Below are positions 54,433-61,964 of a DNA stretch of 64,000 nt, piece by piece. Under the pieces are notes generated by a model that saw nothing but the letters and a program-made list of their open reading frames with translations, was not told the origin of the DNA and made no database searches. Source of the stretch: Acidimicrobiia bacterium (lineage in GTDB: Bacteria; Actinomycetota; Acidimicrobiia; Acidimicrobiales; CAIXPF01). Location: the NCBI GenBank assembly GCA_947476745.1, contig CANJRG010000007.1, positions 109,664 to 173,663 on the forward strand, read 5' to 3'. How positions within the stretch are numbered: the stretch's first letter is position 1; each line of letters begins with the position of its first letter. The position numbers and the translations under genes were made by a program.

Positions 54433-54935
54433 CCGGCGACCCGAAGCCGTGTACCGGGCGTAAGCCGGTACGTCCCCCGCTCGACCCTGACCACCCGCCC
54501 CTCGTCGGCCTCGTACCCGAGCGCATCGGCCAGCGCCTTGACCGGGTGCGCCTGGGCGACACCGTGACCGAGACGGTGCAGTTCGGCATGGATCTCGACC
54601 AGCGGGAGCGGGCCGCGTCTCGCCAGTATTGCCAGACAGGCGGCACGCAGCCGCCGCCCCCACAGCATGGATGCCCCAGCGGGAAGCGGAGGCAGGGCCT
54701 CACGACCGTCCGGCGCGGCGCGTCGGCCCCGCCTGGCAAGATTGACCCAGAGCCGCCGGTGCACACTCCGACGCTGCTCGCTCAACGCACGCCGGCGGAG
54801 ACTCAGACGGCGCAACTGCCGGTCGAGCTCCCCGATGTCCTGCTGGAGTTGGGCGTAGTCCCGCTCCAGGCGGCGGCGCTTCTGGCCCGCCACGGGACTG
54901 AACTGGCGAATCGGATCAACACGGCGTTGGTACAT
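54429..54935 (-). CDS. Basic coiled-coil protein with winged-helix-like C-terminus
   Basis: 168 aa, not recognised. The N-terminal half is a basic coiled coil (RRRLERDYAQLQQDIGELDR, RRLSLRRRALSEQRRS). The C-terminal half looks like a winged helix of the HARE type: RRLRAACLAILARRGPLPLV, EIHAELHRLGHGVAQAHPVK, ALGYEADEGRVVRVERGTYR. It is therefore probably DNA-binding. Convergent with, and overlapping by 4 bp, the VOC gene. Confidence 0.75.
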   Translation of the reverse strand: MYQRRVDPIRQFSPVAGQKRRRLERDYAQLQQDIGELDRQLRRLSLRRRALSEQRRSVHRRLWVNLARRGRRAAPDGREALPPLPAGASMLWGRRLRAACLAILARRGPLPLVEIHAELHRLGHGVAQAHPVKALADALGYEADEGRVVRVERGTYRLTPGTRLRVAG

Positions 54936-55098
54936 GGCCGCATCGCTTTCTGACGAAGGTGCTCAAAGGCCCCAACCGGGCCCGATCCCGAGAGCCCATC
55001 ATCCACGACCGGTGTGACAACGACGCTCAACCACTCTCTGCGCTCAGTCAGCCACCACAATCCCGCCCGTCGTCCACCTCGACCTGCATGCGGTCGGA

Positions 55099-55119
55099 GC
55101 GAATCGACGTCGAATCGCC
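55099..55119. repeat. Dispersed near-palindromic 21-mer, copy 3 of 3
   Basis: G then CGAATCGACGTCGAATCGCC, identical over 21 bases to 35641-35661. It lies in the 284-bp gap between 54936 and 55219, in which I see no gene. Confidence 0.7.
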
Positions 55120-55219
55120 CCGAGGAATCACCTTGTGATGGCGGCGGATCGGACGCAGGAACAGCAAAGGTGGCGGGGCGACCACGGTACGTGAGGGGGC
55201 GGTCGTTCGGCGGGGATCG

Positions 55220-56242
55220 TCAGGCGGCAGTTGTGGCGAGCATCGGCTGGACCACCTGCTCGGCGAACAGGTCGAACGACCGGCGGACCTCATCGATCGT
55301 CAGGTCACCCCAGGCAAAGGCACCGACGAGGTAGTCGGTCCCGCTGTTCGCCGCGAACTCCTCGACAGAGGCCAGTACCCGCTCGGGCGAACCTGCCACC
55401 ACCGCCTGCACGGCCAGCGCCCGGTCGAAGTCGCCGCCCAGCGTCGGGTCGTTGGGAACCGGGAGGTCGAACCGGCGGAACAGGCGGGTGAGATGCTCGG
55501 TGTAGGCAACCCACGATGCCCGCGCCCGGTCCTCGGCTTCCGCATCGGTCCGGGCCACGAAGAACTTGCGGACCCCGGCCACCTGTGGCTGATGATGGCG
55601 CCCGATCCCCGGCTGATGAAGTTCGCGGTAGGCCTCGACCGCCTTGGCGACCGCTGCGGTCGGCCCTCCGGCAAGCGTGCTGACGCCCAGGGCGGCGGCG
55701 GTCTGCAATGTGCCAGGGCGCCACAGCGGCGGATACGGCCGCTGGAACGGTTCCACCTCGAGCGGCACGTCCCGGAACTGCCAGAAGCGACCTTCGAAGC
55801 TGAACAGTCCCTCGGTCTGCAACGCCGCCAGGATGATCTCGAGCGCCTCGTCAGTGCGCGCCTCGGCCTCGGCGTCGTCGAGACCCCACAACCGATGCTC
55901 CGGCGCGCTGATGCCGCGGCCGAATCCGAATTCGAACCGACCCAGGCTCAGCTGGTCGATCATGCAGATCTCCTCGACCAGACGCAGCGGGTGGTAGAAG
56001 GGCAACAGGTGCACCAGCGAGCACAGCCGAATACGCGATGTCCGGGCCGCCGCTGCGGCGAGGAAGATGTTGATGCTCGGCGCCGCATCGAGCGGGATCA
56101 TGTGGTGTTCGGATTTGTGGTAGCCCCAAAAGCCCGCATCCTCGGCACGCGACACAAGGTCGAGCCGATCCCGATAGAGCTCGTGCAACGGAACCCCACC
56201 GGGGTGCTCGAGCTGATCGAACATGCCGAATCGCAGCGCCAT
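55220..56242 (-). CDS. Luciferase-like (LLM-class) monooxygenase
   Basis: 340 aa. MALRFGMFDQLEHPGGVPLH, GFWGYHKSEHHMIPLDAAPS, IRLCSLVHLLPFYHPLRLVE and LSLGRFEFGFGRGISAPEHR. The KSEHHM signature belongs to the flavin-dependent luciferase-like branch (SEHH) rather than strict F420 dehydrogenases. The cofactor is not certain and the substrate is unknown. ATG 56242 is chosen at the family boundary; a GTG at 56251 adds three residues. Divergent from the cyclophilin. Confidence 0.9.
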   Translation of the reverse strand: MALRFGMFDQLEHPGGVPLHELYRDRLDLVSRAEDAGFWGYHKSEHHMIPLDAAPSINIFLAAAAARTSRIRLCSLVHLLPFYHPLRLVEEICMIDQLSLGRFEFGFGRGISAPEHRLWGLDDAEAEARTDEALEIILAALQTEGLFSFEGRFWQFRDVPLEVEPFQRPYPPLWRPGTLQTAAALGVSTLAGGPTAAVAKAVEAYRELHQPGIGRHHQPQVAGVRKFFVARTDAEAEDRARASWVAYTEHLTRLFRRFDLPVPNDPTLGGDFDRALAVQAVVAGSPERVLASVEEFAANSGTDYLVGAFAWGDLTIDEVRRSFDLFAEQVVQPMLATTAA

Positions 56243-56280
56243 GAGCACCAATCATGGCTTCCTGCCGCGCCCTCGGCCAC

Positions 56281-56286
56281 TACCGT
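56281..56286 (+). promoter_or_regulatory. -10 box TACCGT for the cyclophilin gene
   Basis: TACCGT, 9 nt before the ATG at 56296. Confidence 0.45.
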
Positions 56287-56295
56287 GGTGCGCGC

Positions 56296-56802
56296 ATGAG
56301 CGACGACATCACCAACCCCTCGGTCTATTTCGACATCACCATCGACGACGAACCGGCCGGGCGCCTCACGTTCGAGCTGTTCGCCGACGTGGTCCCCAAG
56401 ACGGCGGAGAACTTCCGGGCCCTCTGCACCGGCGAGCCCGGTTTCGGCTACAAGGGTTCCGGGTTCCACCGGATCATCCCCGAGTTCATGTGCCAGGGCG
56501 GCGACTTCACCAGGCACAACGGGACGGGCGGCAAGTCCATCTACGGTGACCGCTTCCCTGACGAGAACTTCACCCTGCGCCACACCGAGCCCGGCCTGCT
56601 GTCGATGGCCAACGCCGGCCCCAACACCAACGGCTCGCAGTTCTTCATCACCACGGTCGAGACCGCCTGGCTGGACAGCAAGCACGTCGTTTTCGGCAAG
56701 GTGACCGACGGCAAGGACCTGCTCGCCAAGTTGGAGGGCCTCGGCTCACCCAACGGCAAGCCCAACGCCAAGGTGACCATCGCGGACTGCGGCCAGCTCT
56801 GA
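56296..56802 (+). CDS. Cyclophilin-type peptidyl-prolyl cis-trans isomerase
   Basis: 168 aa, cytosolic. [55 protein letters not shown] (catalytic Arg in FHR, FMCQGGD), [19 protein letters not shown] and [14 protein letters not shown] (with the usual ligand-binding Trp in AWLDSKH). It closely resembles eukaryotic cyclophilin A, including the RALCTGE loop. It speeds proline isomerisation in protein folding. The frame is open from 56254, but ATG 56296 fits the family and the -10 box. Confidence 0.95.
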   Translation: MSDDITNPSVYFDITIDDEPAGRLTFELFADVVPKTAENFRALCTGEPGFGYKGSGFHRIIPEFMCQGGDFTRHNGTGGKSIYGDRFPDENFTLRHTEPGLLSMANAGPNTNGSQFFITTVETAWLDSKHVVFGKVTDGKDLLAKLEGLGSPNGKPNAKVTIADCGQL

Positions 56803-56824
56803 GTGGTCCCGATTTCGGCGCCGC

Positions 56825-56894
56825 GCCGGTCGAACTGAAGGCCTGTCGACCTCTACGACGCCGGTCGAACTGAAGGCCCGTCGACCTCTACGAC
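56825..56894. repeat. 35-bp tandem repeat, two copies
   Basis: Units 56825-56859 and 56860-56894 differ at one position. Each contains GGTCGA...TCGACC, so each copy can form a 6-bp hairpin. They lie between convergent genes and may serve as a double terminator. Confidence 0.8.
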
Positions 56895-56912
56895 GCCCGG
56901 CCGTCCGGGGCC

Positions 56913-57281
56913 TCAGCCCTTGGCGGACGGGCTGTCGTGAGAATCCCGCCGACCGGCCGGCGGCGCGTGCCGCACCGCCCACGTCGCCTGGATCGCCGCC
57001 GTGGTGATCTCGCCCGACGTCTCGAGCGTCGCCTCGCCGTCGACGATGAGGCTCATCCCACCCGGCTCGACCGCCGGCCACAGGCAGGACACCAGCGGCT
57101 GGCTGGCCAGGGCTTCGGCGGCACGCCGCCCCACCCCGGCGCGCAGAACGCCGTCACCCGCCTCGAAGCGCACATGGTTGATCCTTGGTCGACCGTCGGC
57201 ACCGACACTCATCAGGTAGCCGCTGGCACCGAACTCCGCCACGGCATCGGCCAGGTCACCCAACTCCACGGGGATACTCAT
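56913..57281 (-). CDS. PPOX/FDOR-fold protein
   Basis: 122-aa split-barrel protein. GYLMSVGADGRPRINHVRFE, GRRAAEALASQPLVSCLWPA and GMSLIVDGEATLETSGEITT match pyridoxamine-phosphate-oxidase-like proteins that bind flavin or F420. Activity unknown. It lies 23 bp after the CopC-CopD gene but has its own TAGGTT box 7 nt before the ATG at 57281, so it may be transcribed separately. Confidence 0.85.
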   Translation of the reverse strand: MSIPVELGDLADAVAEFGASGYLMSVGADGRPRINHVRFEAGDGVLRAGVGRRAAEALASQPLVSCLWPAVEPGGMSLIVDGEATLETSGEITTAAIQATWAVRHAPPAGRRDSHDSPSAKG

Positions 57282-57288
57282 GGCCCCG

Positions 57289-57294
57289 AACCTA
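57289..57294 (-). promoter_or_regulatory. -10 box TAGGTT for the PPOX gene at 56913-57281
   Basis: TAGGTT on the minus strand, 7 nt before ATG 57281. Confidence 0.55.
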
Positions 57295-57304
57295 GCGATC
57301 AGGT

Positions 57305-58942
57305 TCAGTCGCGCACCGTCACCACGGTGCGGAACCGCACCTCCGCGAACTCGCCGTAGCGAGCGGTCACCTCGATGGTCCAGTCACCAGCCAGCGGCAG
57401 GACCACTCCGGGGCCGGTGACGTGATTGGGGCCCGCCGGGAACACCTCGAGCGGAAGCGGGCCGATGTCGCGGGCCGGCAGGGTCGCTGTCACGGTGATC
57501 GCGTCGGCCCGGTCGAGCGCACCCCTCGGGCTGGTGAGATACACGTGCAACGTGGTGCCACCGGTCCGGGCCGGGTCGAACACGACCTGGGCGGTACGTT
57601 CGCCGACCACCGCCGTGGCGCTGACGGGGCCGCTCCGCTCGCTGATCGACGGACGAACGCTGACCAGGATCACCGTCACCGCCAGCACCAAGCAGACCAG
57701 CGCCACCTCGGCCAGTACCGGTCGTATCAGCCCGGCGCCGTCGGAACGTTGCGACGCCCGCCGGGTGAGCGCCGCAACGGCGAGCAGCACTGCGAACACG
57801 GCCAGTTTCACCAACAGCAGTCGGCCGTAGTCGGTGTCGACGAGCCCGGCCACGGTGCCGACCTGGCGCAGACCGTTCGCCGCGCCGCTGAGCGCCAGGA
57901 CCAGCACCGCACCCAAGGCCCAGGGCGAGAAACGATGGGCGAAACCGACCCGACCGTCCGCGCCGAGGCCGAGCCCCCCGCCGACCGCCAAGGTCACCAG
58001 GCCCGAGGCCCACAACCCGAGCGCCAGCAGGTGCGCCACGGTGGCGATCAGACCGAGCCACACCCAGCGCCCGGTGACCGCATGACCGCCGCAAGCCGTC
58101 ACCGTGACGAGGAGCAGGGCGACCACGGGCCCGACGAAACGCGGGGCGACCCCGGTCCCCGATCGCCCGGCGACCCCGGCGACCCCGGCGACCCCGGCGA
58201 CCCCGGCCAACGCCACGGCACGCGCCACCCACCAGGTTCCGGCCCGGATGTCGAACACGTCGAGGTAGGCCGACGGGGCGACCAGCGCCGCCCACGCAGC
58301 ACGCTCTCCAACCGCCTGGGCCCCGAGCATGACCACCGTTCCGAACGCCCCGAACGCCGAGGCCCGCGACACCGCAGCGGTCGGCACCGCGACGCTCAGC
58401 CCCACCGCGGCGAACAGCAGCCACCCGGCGGCGAGCACGACCCCGGCGAAGGACATCCATCGTCCGGCCGCCAGCAGCACCCCCGCCCCCGTTTGCCCGC
58501 CCTGGTCGGTGAGCAGCCGCTCCACCAACGGTCCCACCGATCGCGACGGACCGTCACCCACCTGGAAGGTGAACGCGCCACGGACCGGATGGGAATCGGC
58601 CGAGATCACCCGCCAGGACACGACGTAGGTGTCCTCGCCGAGGCCGGCCGGGACCTTGAGCGAGACGGTCCGGTCGGCACCGTCGATCCGGCCGGGCGGG
58701 CCGTCGGTCACCACCGACCCGTCGCCGCGCACGAGCCGGATGCCTCCCGGGACCGCGTCGACGGCGGCGGAGAACCGCAACACCACGGCCTCGGGCGGAC
58801 GGGCCGTCACCGTGCCCGAGGCCGGTTCGGTCGACACGAGCTCGGCATGCGCCCCGGCGACACCGGTGCTGCCGAGCACCACGGCGACCACGATCGACAG
58901 CAAGGCCAGCGACCTGCGGACCAGGCGGCCGCCGATGCTCAC
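57305..58942 (-). CDS. CopC-CopD fusion copper transport protein
   Basis: 545 aa. The signal peptide ends in GVAGA, leaving His32 as the new N-terminus (HAELVSTEPASG), the copper-brace residue of CopC. ISADSHPVRGAFTF holds the second His. The CopD part has about eight membrane helices, with a cytoplasmic or periplasmic C-terminal domain containing FDPARTGGTTLHVYLTSPRG and GDWTIEVTARYGEFAEV. Members bind Cu(II) outside the membrane and help import it. Four 9-bp repeats encode VAG-VAG-VAG-VAG in a membrane helix. It starts overlapping the previous gene by ATGA. Confidence 0.92.
   Translation of the reverse strand: MSIGGRLVRRSLALLSIVVAVVLGSTGVAGAHAELVSTEPASGTVTARPPEAVVLRFSAAVDAVPGGIRLVRGDGSVVTDGPPGRIDGADRTVSLKVPAGLGEDTYVVSWRVISADSHPVRGAFTFQVGDGPSRSVGPLVERLLTDQGGQTGAGVLLAAGRWMSFAGVVLAAGWLLFAAVGLSVAVPTAAVSRASAFGAFGTVVMLGAQAVGERAAWAALVAPSAYLDVFDIRAGTWWVARAVALAGVAGVAGVAGVAGRSGTGVAPRFVGPVVALLLVTVTACGGHAVTGRWVWLGLIATVAHLLALGLWASGLVTLAVGGGLGLGADGRVGFAHRFSPWALGAVLVLALSGAANGLRQVGTVAGLVDTDYGRLLLVKLAVFAVLLAVAALTRRASQRSDGAGLIRPVLAEVALVCLVLAVTVILVSVRPSISERSGPVSATAVVGERTAQVVFDPARTGGTTLHVYLTSPRGALDRADAITVTATLPARDIGPLPLEVFPAGPNHVTGPGVVLPLAGDWTIEVTARYGEFAEVRFRTVVTVRD
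58171..58206. repeat. 9-bp in-frame tandem repeat in the CopD domain
   Basis: Four copies of CGACCCCGG, encoding the VAG tripeptide repeat of a membrane segment. Copy-number change would keep the frame. Confidence 0.85.
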
Positions 58943-60123
58943 GACCGTCCCCCGCCGGGCTTGCCAGTCCCGCCGGCCGCGCCGACCCCGCCGGTCCCGC
59001 CGCGTGCCCGGCGCTGGGCGACCCGGCCGGCGACCAGCACCACCAACGGGGGGATCACGGCCAACAGCTGCAACGCCACCACCCAGCGGACGAACAACGG
59101 CGGCAGTCCCGACAGCAGCGCCGACGCCCGCAACAGCCCGACGTCGACCTGTCCGAACGCCCAGCTGAGCGAGGCCCCGGCGCCGAGCAGGGCCAGCACC
59201 CCCGCCAGATCACCGCGCCGGCCGCGCAGCGCCGCCCAGAACGAACCACCGGTGATGGCCACCGTCACGACGGCCACGGGCACCCAGGGCTCGCCGGCCC
59301 CGGCGGCGCGCACGAGGTCCTCGACGGCGGTCACCAGGGTCAACCCGGCGATGACGGCGATCAGCGCCGCCACCGGACGGACCAGCGCCGGGTTCGTCGC
59401 CGCGCCGCTGTCCGGTCCGCGCAGGCCCCGCGCCAACGCCACCGCCAGCACCGCGATCACAGGCACCGCGGCCAGCACCAACGGCAGCCACGGCGACACC
59501 GGCGGGTCGTAGTACAGCTCGCCCCGGGCCGTGGCGCTGCGGCCGGGGTCCCAGCCGAAGGCGTCGTCGTCGATCCACATCGGGATCGCCCAGTCGGTGA
59601 CCTTGCGTGCGCCGCCGGCCTGTTCGGGCTGCACGTCGCTCATCCAGTGGATGCGGTGATCGTGCCAGGCATACTCCGGAACGTCCGCCCGCTGCACCCA
59701 GTCCGGCTTGGCCTCCGGCGTGGCGGTGGCAGGCACCTGGGTCTCCGCCCGGGCATCGGCGTTGAGGTAGGTCGCCGGGGAGTTGCGGTTCTCACGCACG
59801 CCGGACGGCGAGAACTCCAGGTAGGGCTCGTCCTGGTAGCCGAACACCATCACCGTGCCGGGGCAGACGCTGCGCAGCCGCAGATAGCCGTCGCCGCCGA
59901 GCGCGTCCCACTGCAGGCAGTCGGCGCCGCGGTCAGTGAATTCCGGCCGGAACCCCGAGGAGTCCGACGCGCCGGCGGTGTGCGCTGCAGCCGGCGTCGC
60001 CCACACCATCGCCGACACCGCCACGATCATGGCCAACGCGGCGAACGCCCCAGCCACGATGCCCGCCGCCCGCACCACCCGCACCACCCGCACCACCTTG
60101 CGGTGGCAGGTCGGACCCTTCAC
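58939..60123 (-). CDS. Exported membrane protein of the copper operon
   Basis: 394 aa, not recognised as a named family. The N-terminus has repeats of CCGCACCAC giving RVVRVVR, then a signal anchor (GIVAGAFAALAMIVAVSAMV) ending ATPAAAHTAG, so a His may become the mature N-terminus as in CopC. The soluble domain has RGADCLQWDALGGDGYLRLR and the histidine-rich YAWHDHRIHWMSD. Four or five C-terminal helices follow. The histidines and the CopCD neighbour suggest extracytoplasmic copper binding, which is inference. GTG 60123 overlaps the upstream stop by GTGA, and its own end overlaps copCD. Confidence 0.85.
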   Translation of the reverse strand: MKGPTCHRKVVRVVRVVRAAGIVAGAFAALAMIVAVSAMVWATPAAAHTAGASDSSGFRPEFTDRGADCLQWDALGGDGYLRLRSVCPGTVMVFGYQDEPYLEFSPSGVRENRNSPATYLNADARAETQVPATATPEAKPDWVQRADVPEYAWHDHRIHWMSDVQPEQAGGARKVTDWAIPMWIDDDAFGWDPGRSATARGELYYDPPVSPWLPLVLAAVPVIAVLAVALARGLRGPDSGAATNPALVRPVAALIAVIAGLTLVTAVEDLVRAAGAGEPWVPVAVVTVAITGGSFWAALRGRRGDLAGVLALLGAGASLSWAFGQVDVGLLRASALLSGLPPLFVRWVVALQLLAVIPPLVVLVAGRVAQRRARGGTGGVGAAGGTGKPGGGRS

Positions 60124-60989
60124 CGCGAGACGGCCGTCAGGGCGCTGCGCAGCTCGGCAGTGTCGTAGATGATGTCGAGACGGCTGCGCACCACCCCGTC
60201 CGCACCGGCGAGGTAGAGCACCGGCTCGTAGTCCAACCCGAGTGCGTCCACCGCCGGTGCCACCTTGCGACCGTCGGGGTCGGCGAAGACCTCGGCATGG
60301 ACGAACTCGACCCCGGGGAAAGACGCTGCCGCCTCGATCAGCAGGTCCAACACCGGTCCGCAGATGCCGGTCTGGCAGTGCGCCGGGGTGCCGACCAGGT
60401 AGGCGACCGGGCGTCCGGTGGCCAGGGCCTCGGTCAGGGTGCGGCGGTGGAAGGGGCACGGTTCGGGGCGGGTGCAGACGGGGTCCACCCCGCGGGGGTC
60501 CGCGGTCGTCGGGGTGGCGAAGGGCGGCAGGGGGTCGCCGACCCCGACCGGACCGGCCGCCCGTGCCGGGTTCAGACTGAACAGGCTCTCGAGCTGCCGC
60601 CCGTCGACCGTGGCCCGAAGCACGTGCACCCCGGTGCCGGGCAGGTCGATCTCGACCGGGTAGTAGGCCCGTGGCAGGCCCTCTCCGTGGCGGGACGCGG
60701 TGGCGCTGAGCACGGTGGCACCGGCGGGGTCGCTGACGGTGTACCGGAAGGAGTCCGGCCCGTCGGAGAGGGGCACGCCCTCGGCATCGGCGATCCCGAA
60801 GGGCAGCCGCTCGGGCCTGCCGGCCACGTAAATCTGGTCGGGGAAGTAGCGGATGAGGGCCAGCGGGCCCAGCCCGGAGGCACTACGGGCACCGGTGCCG
60901 TTCCCGGCGCTACCGGAGCCGGAGGCGCAGGCGACCAGCAGCCCGCCTGCGGACACGGCGAAGAATCCCCGGCGGCTCAGCGATCCCAT
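60120..60989 (-). CDS. Thioredoxin-like lipoprotein of the copper operon
   Basis: 289 aa. The Tat-like RRGFF and hydrophobic run to a lipobox (SAGGLLVAC, Cys21) suggest a folded, membrane-anchored lipoprotein. A beta-sandwich region (RYFPDQIYVAGRPERLPFGI, FRYTVSDPAGATVL) is followed by a thioredoxin-like domain with C205 and C210 in TPAHCQTGICGPVLDLL and further cysteines C172 and C178. The Cx4C pair is unusual: Sco1 has CxxxC and thioredoxin CxxC. It may deliver copper or reduce copper-site cysteines for oxidases. First gene of the copper operon; the long upstream open frame is not used, since TAACTT sits 7 nt before ATG 60989. Confidence 0.87.
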   Translation of the reverse strand: MGSLSRRGFFAVSAGGLLVACASGSGSAGNGTGARSASGLGPLALIRYFPDQIYVAGRPERLPFGIADAEGVPLSDGPDSFRYTVSDPAGATVLSATASRHGEGLPRAYYPVEIDLPGTGVHVLRATVDGRQLESLFSLNPARAAGPVGVGDPLPPFATPTTADPRGVDPVCTRPEPCPFHRRTLTEALATGRPVAYLVGTPAHCQTGICGPVLDLLIEAAASFPGVEFVHAEVFADPDGRKVAPAVDALGLDYEPVLYLAGADGVVRSRLDIIYDTAELRSALTAVSR

Positions 60990-60996
60990 GCCGGCA

Positions 60997-61002
60997 AAGT
61001 TA
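60997..61002 (-). promoter_or_regulatory. -10 box TAACTT for the copper operon
   Basis: TAACTT on the minus strand, 7 nt before ATG 60989. Confidence 0.55.
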
Positions 61003-61051
61003 GGCGCGCCACCCCGGCCAGCGGCATCGGCATACGGCGCGCGGCACTGGC

Positions 61052-61057
61052 TACGGT
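61052..61057 (+). promoter_or_regulatory. -10 box TACGGT for the hydrolase/fusion operon
   Basis: TACGGT, 7 nt before the GTG at 61065. Confidence 0.55.
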
Positions 61058-61064
61058 GGCGGAC

Positions 61065-61964
61065 GTGACACAGGGACGCTCCGAACTGATCGACATCGGC
61101 CGGGGTGTCCGCCTCCACGTCCGGCACTGGGGCGACGCCAACACCGACGCCCGGCCCCACCTGCTGGTGCACGGTCTGGCATCCAACAGCCGGCTCTGGG
61201 ACGGGGTGGCGGCCACCCTCGCCGCCGAGGGCCGTCGGGCCGTTGCCGTCGACCTGCGCGGCCATGGCCCTTCCGACAAGCCCGACGACGGCTACGACAT
61301 GGCCTCGGTGGCCGATGACGTCGCGGCCTTGCTCGGCGTGCTCGGCTGGGACCGGGCCGTGGTCTCGGGCCAGTCGTGGGGAGCGAACGTGGTGCTCGAG
61401 CTGGCCGCCCGCCATCCGGCGCTGCCGGTCGCGGTGGCCTGCGTCGACGGCGGGACCATCCACCTCGCCGAACGCTTCGAGGACTTCGACGCCTGCTGGG
61501 AGATGCTCGCCCCACCGCGCTTCCGCCCCGACCTGACCCGGAGCGACCTCGAGGCCATGATGCGTTCCCGTAACGGCCACTGGCCCGACAGCGGCATCGA
61601 GGGCGCCCTGGCCTGCTTCGAGGTACTGCCCGACGGCACGGTCCGGCCGTGGCTCACCCGGGAACGACACCGGCTGGTGCTGGCCGGCCTCTACGACCAT
61701 GTCCCGCTCGAACGCATGGCCGCGGTGCAGGTCCCGCTGCTGTTGATCCCGGCCGACACCGGCGAGCAGGCCTGGACCTCCGACAAACGGGCGGCGGTCG
61801 ATGCCGCGCTCGCTGCGTTACCCGACGGGCGGGCCCACTGGTTCTCCCCGGCCGATCACGATGTTCACGCCCAGTATCCCCGCGAGGTGGCCGAGTTGCT
61901 CATGAATCTGGCCGACGAGACGCTGCCCGACGCCGCACCGCCCGAGGCTGGTGGCCGTCGATGA
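61065..61964 (+). CDS. Alpha/beta hydrolase
   Basis: 299 aa. HLLVHGLASNSRLWDGVAAT (oxyanion loop), VDLRGHGPSDKP, nucleophile Ser in AVVSGQSWGANVVLELAARH, Asp in LLLIPADTGEQAW and His in SPADHDVHAQYP. Typical serine esterase or C-C hydrolase; substrate unknown. GTG 61065 lies 7 nt after a TACGGT box. The stop overlaps the next start by ATGA, so the two proteins are made together. The frame is open upstream, but the domain begins here. Confidence 0.92.
   Translation: MTQGRSELIDIGRGVRLHVRHWGDANTDARPHLLVHGLASNSRLWDGVAATLAAEGRRAVAVDLRGHGPSDKPDDGYDMASVADDVAALLGVLGWDRAVVSGQSWGANVVLELAARHPALPVAVACVDGGTIHLAERFEDFDACWEMLAPPRFRPDLTRSDLEAMMRSRNGHWPDSGIEGALACFEVLPDGTVRPWLTRERHRLVLAGLYDHVPLERMAAVQVPLLLIPADTGEQAWTSDKRAAVDAALAALPDGRAHWFSPADHDVHAQYPREVAELLMNLADETLPDAAPPEAGGRR

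Noticed and set aside
60990..61700. N-terminal extension of the thioredoxin-like lipoprotein (open frame to 61700)
   Set aside because: It is antisense to a good alpha/beta hydrolase; the Tat/lipobox signal and -10 box place the start at 60989.
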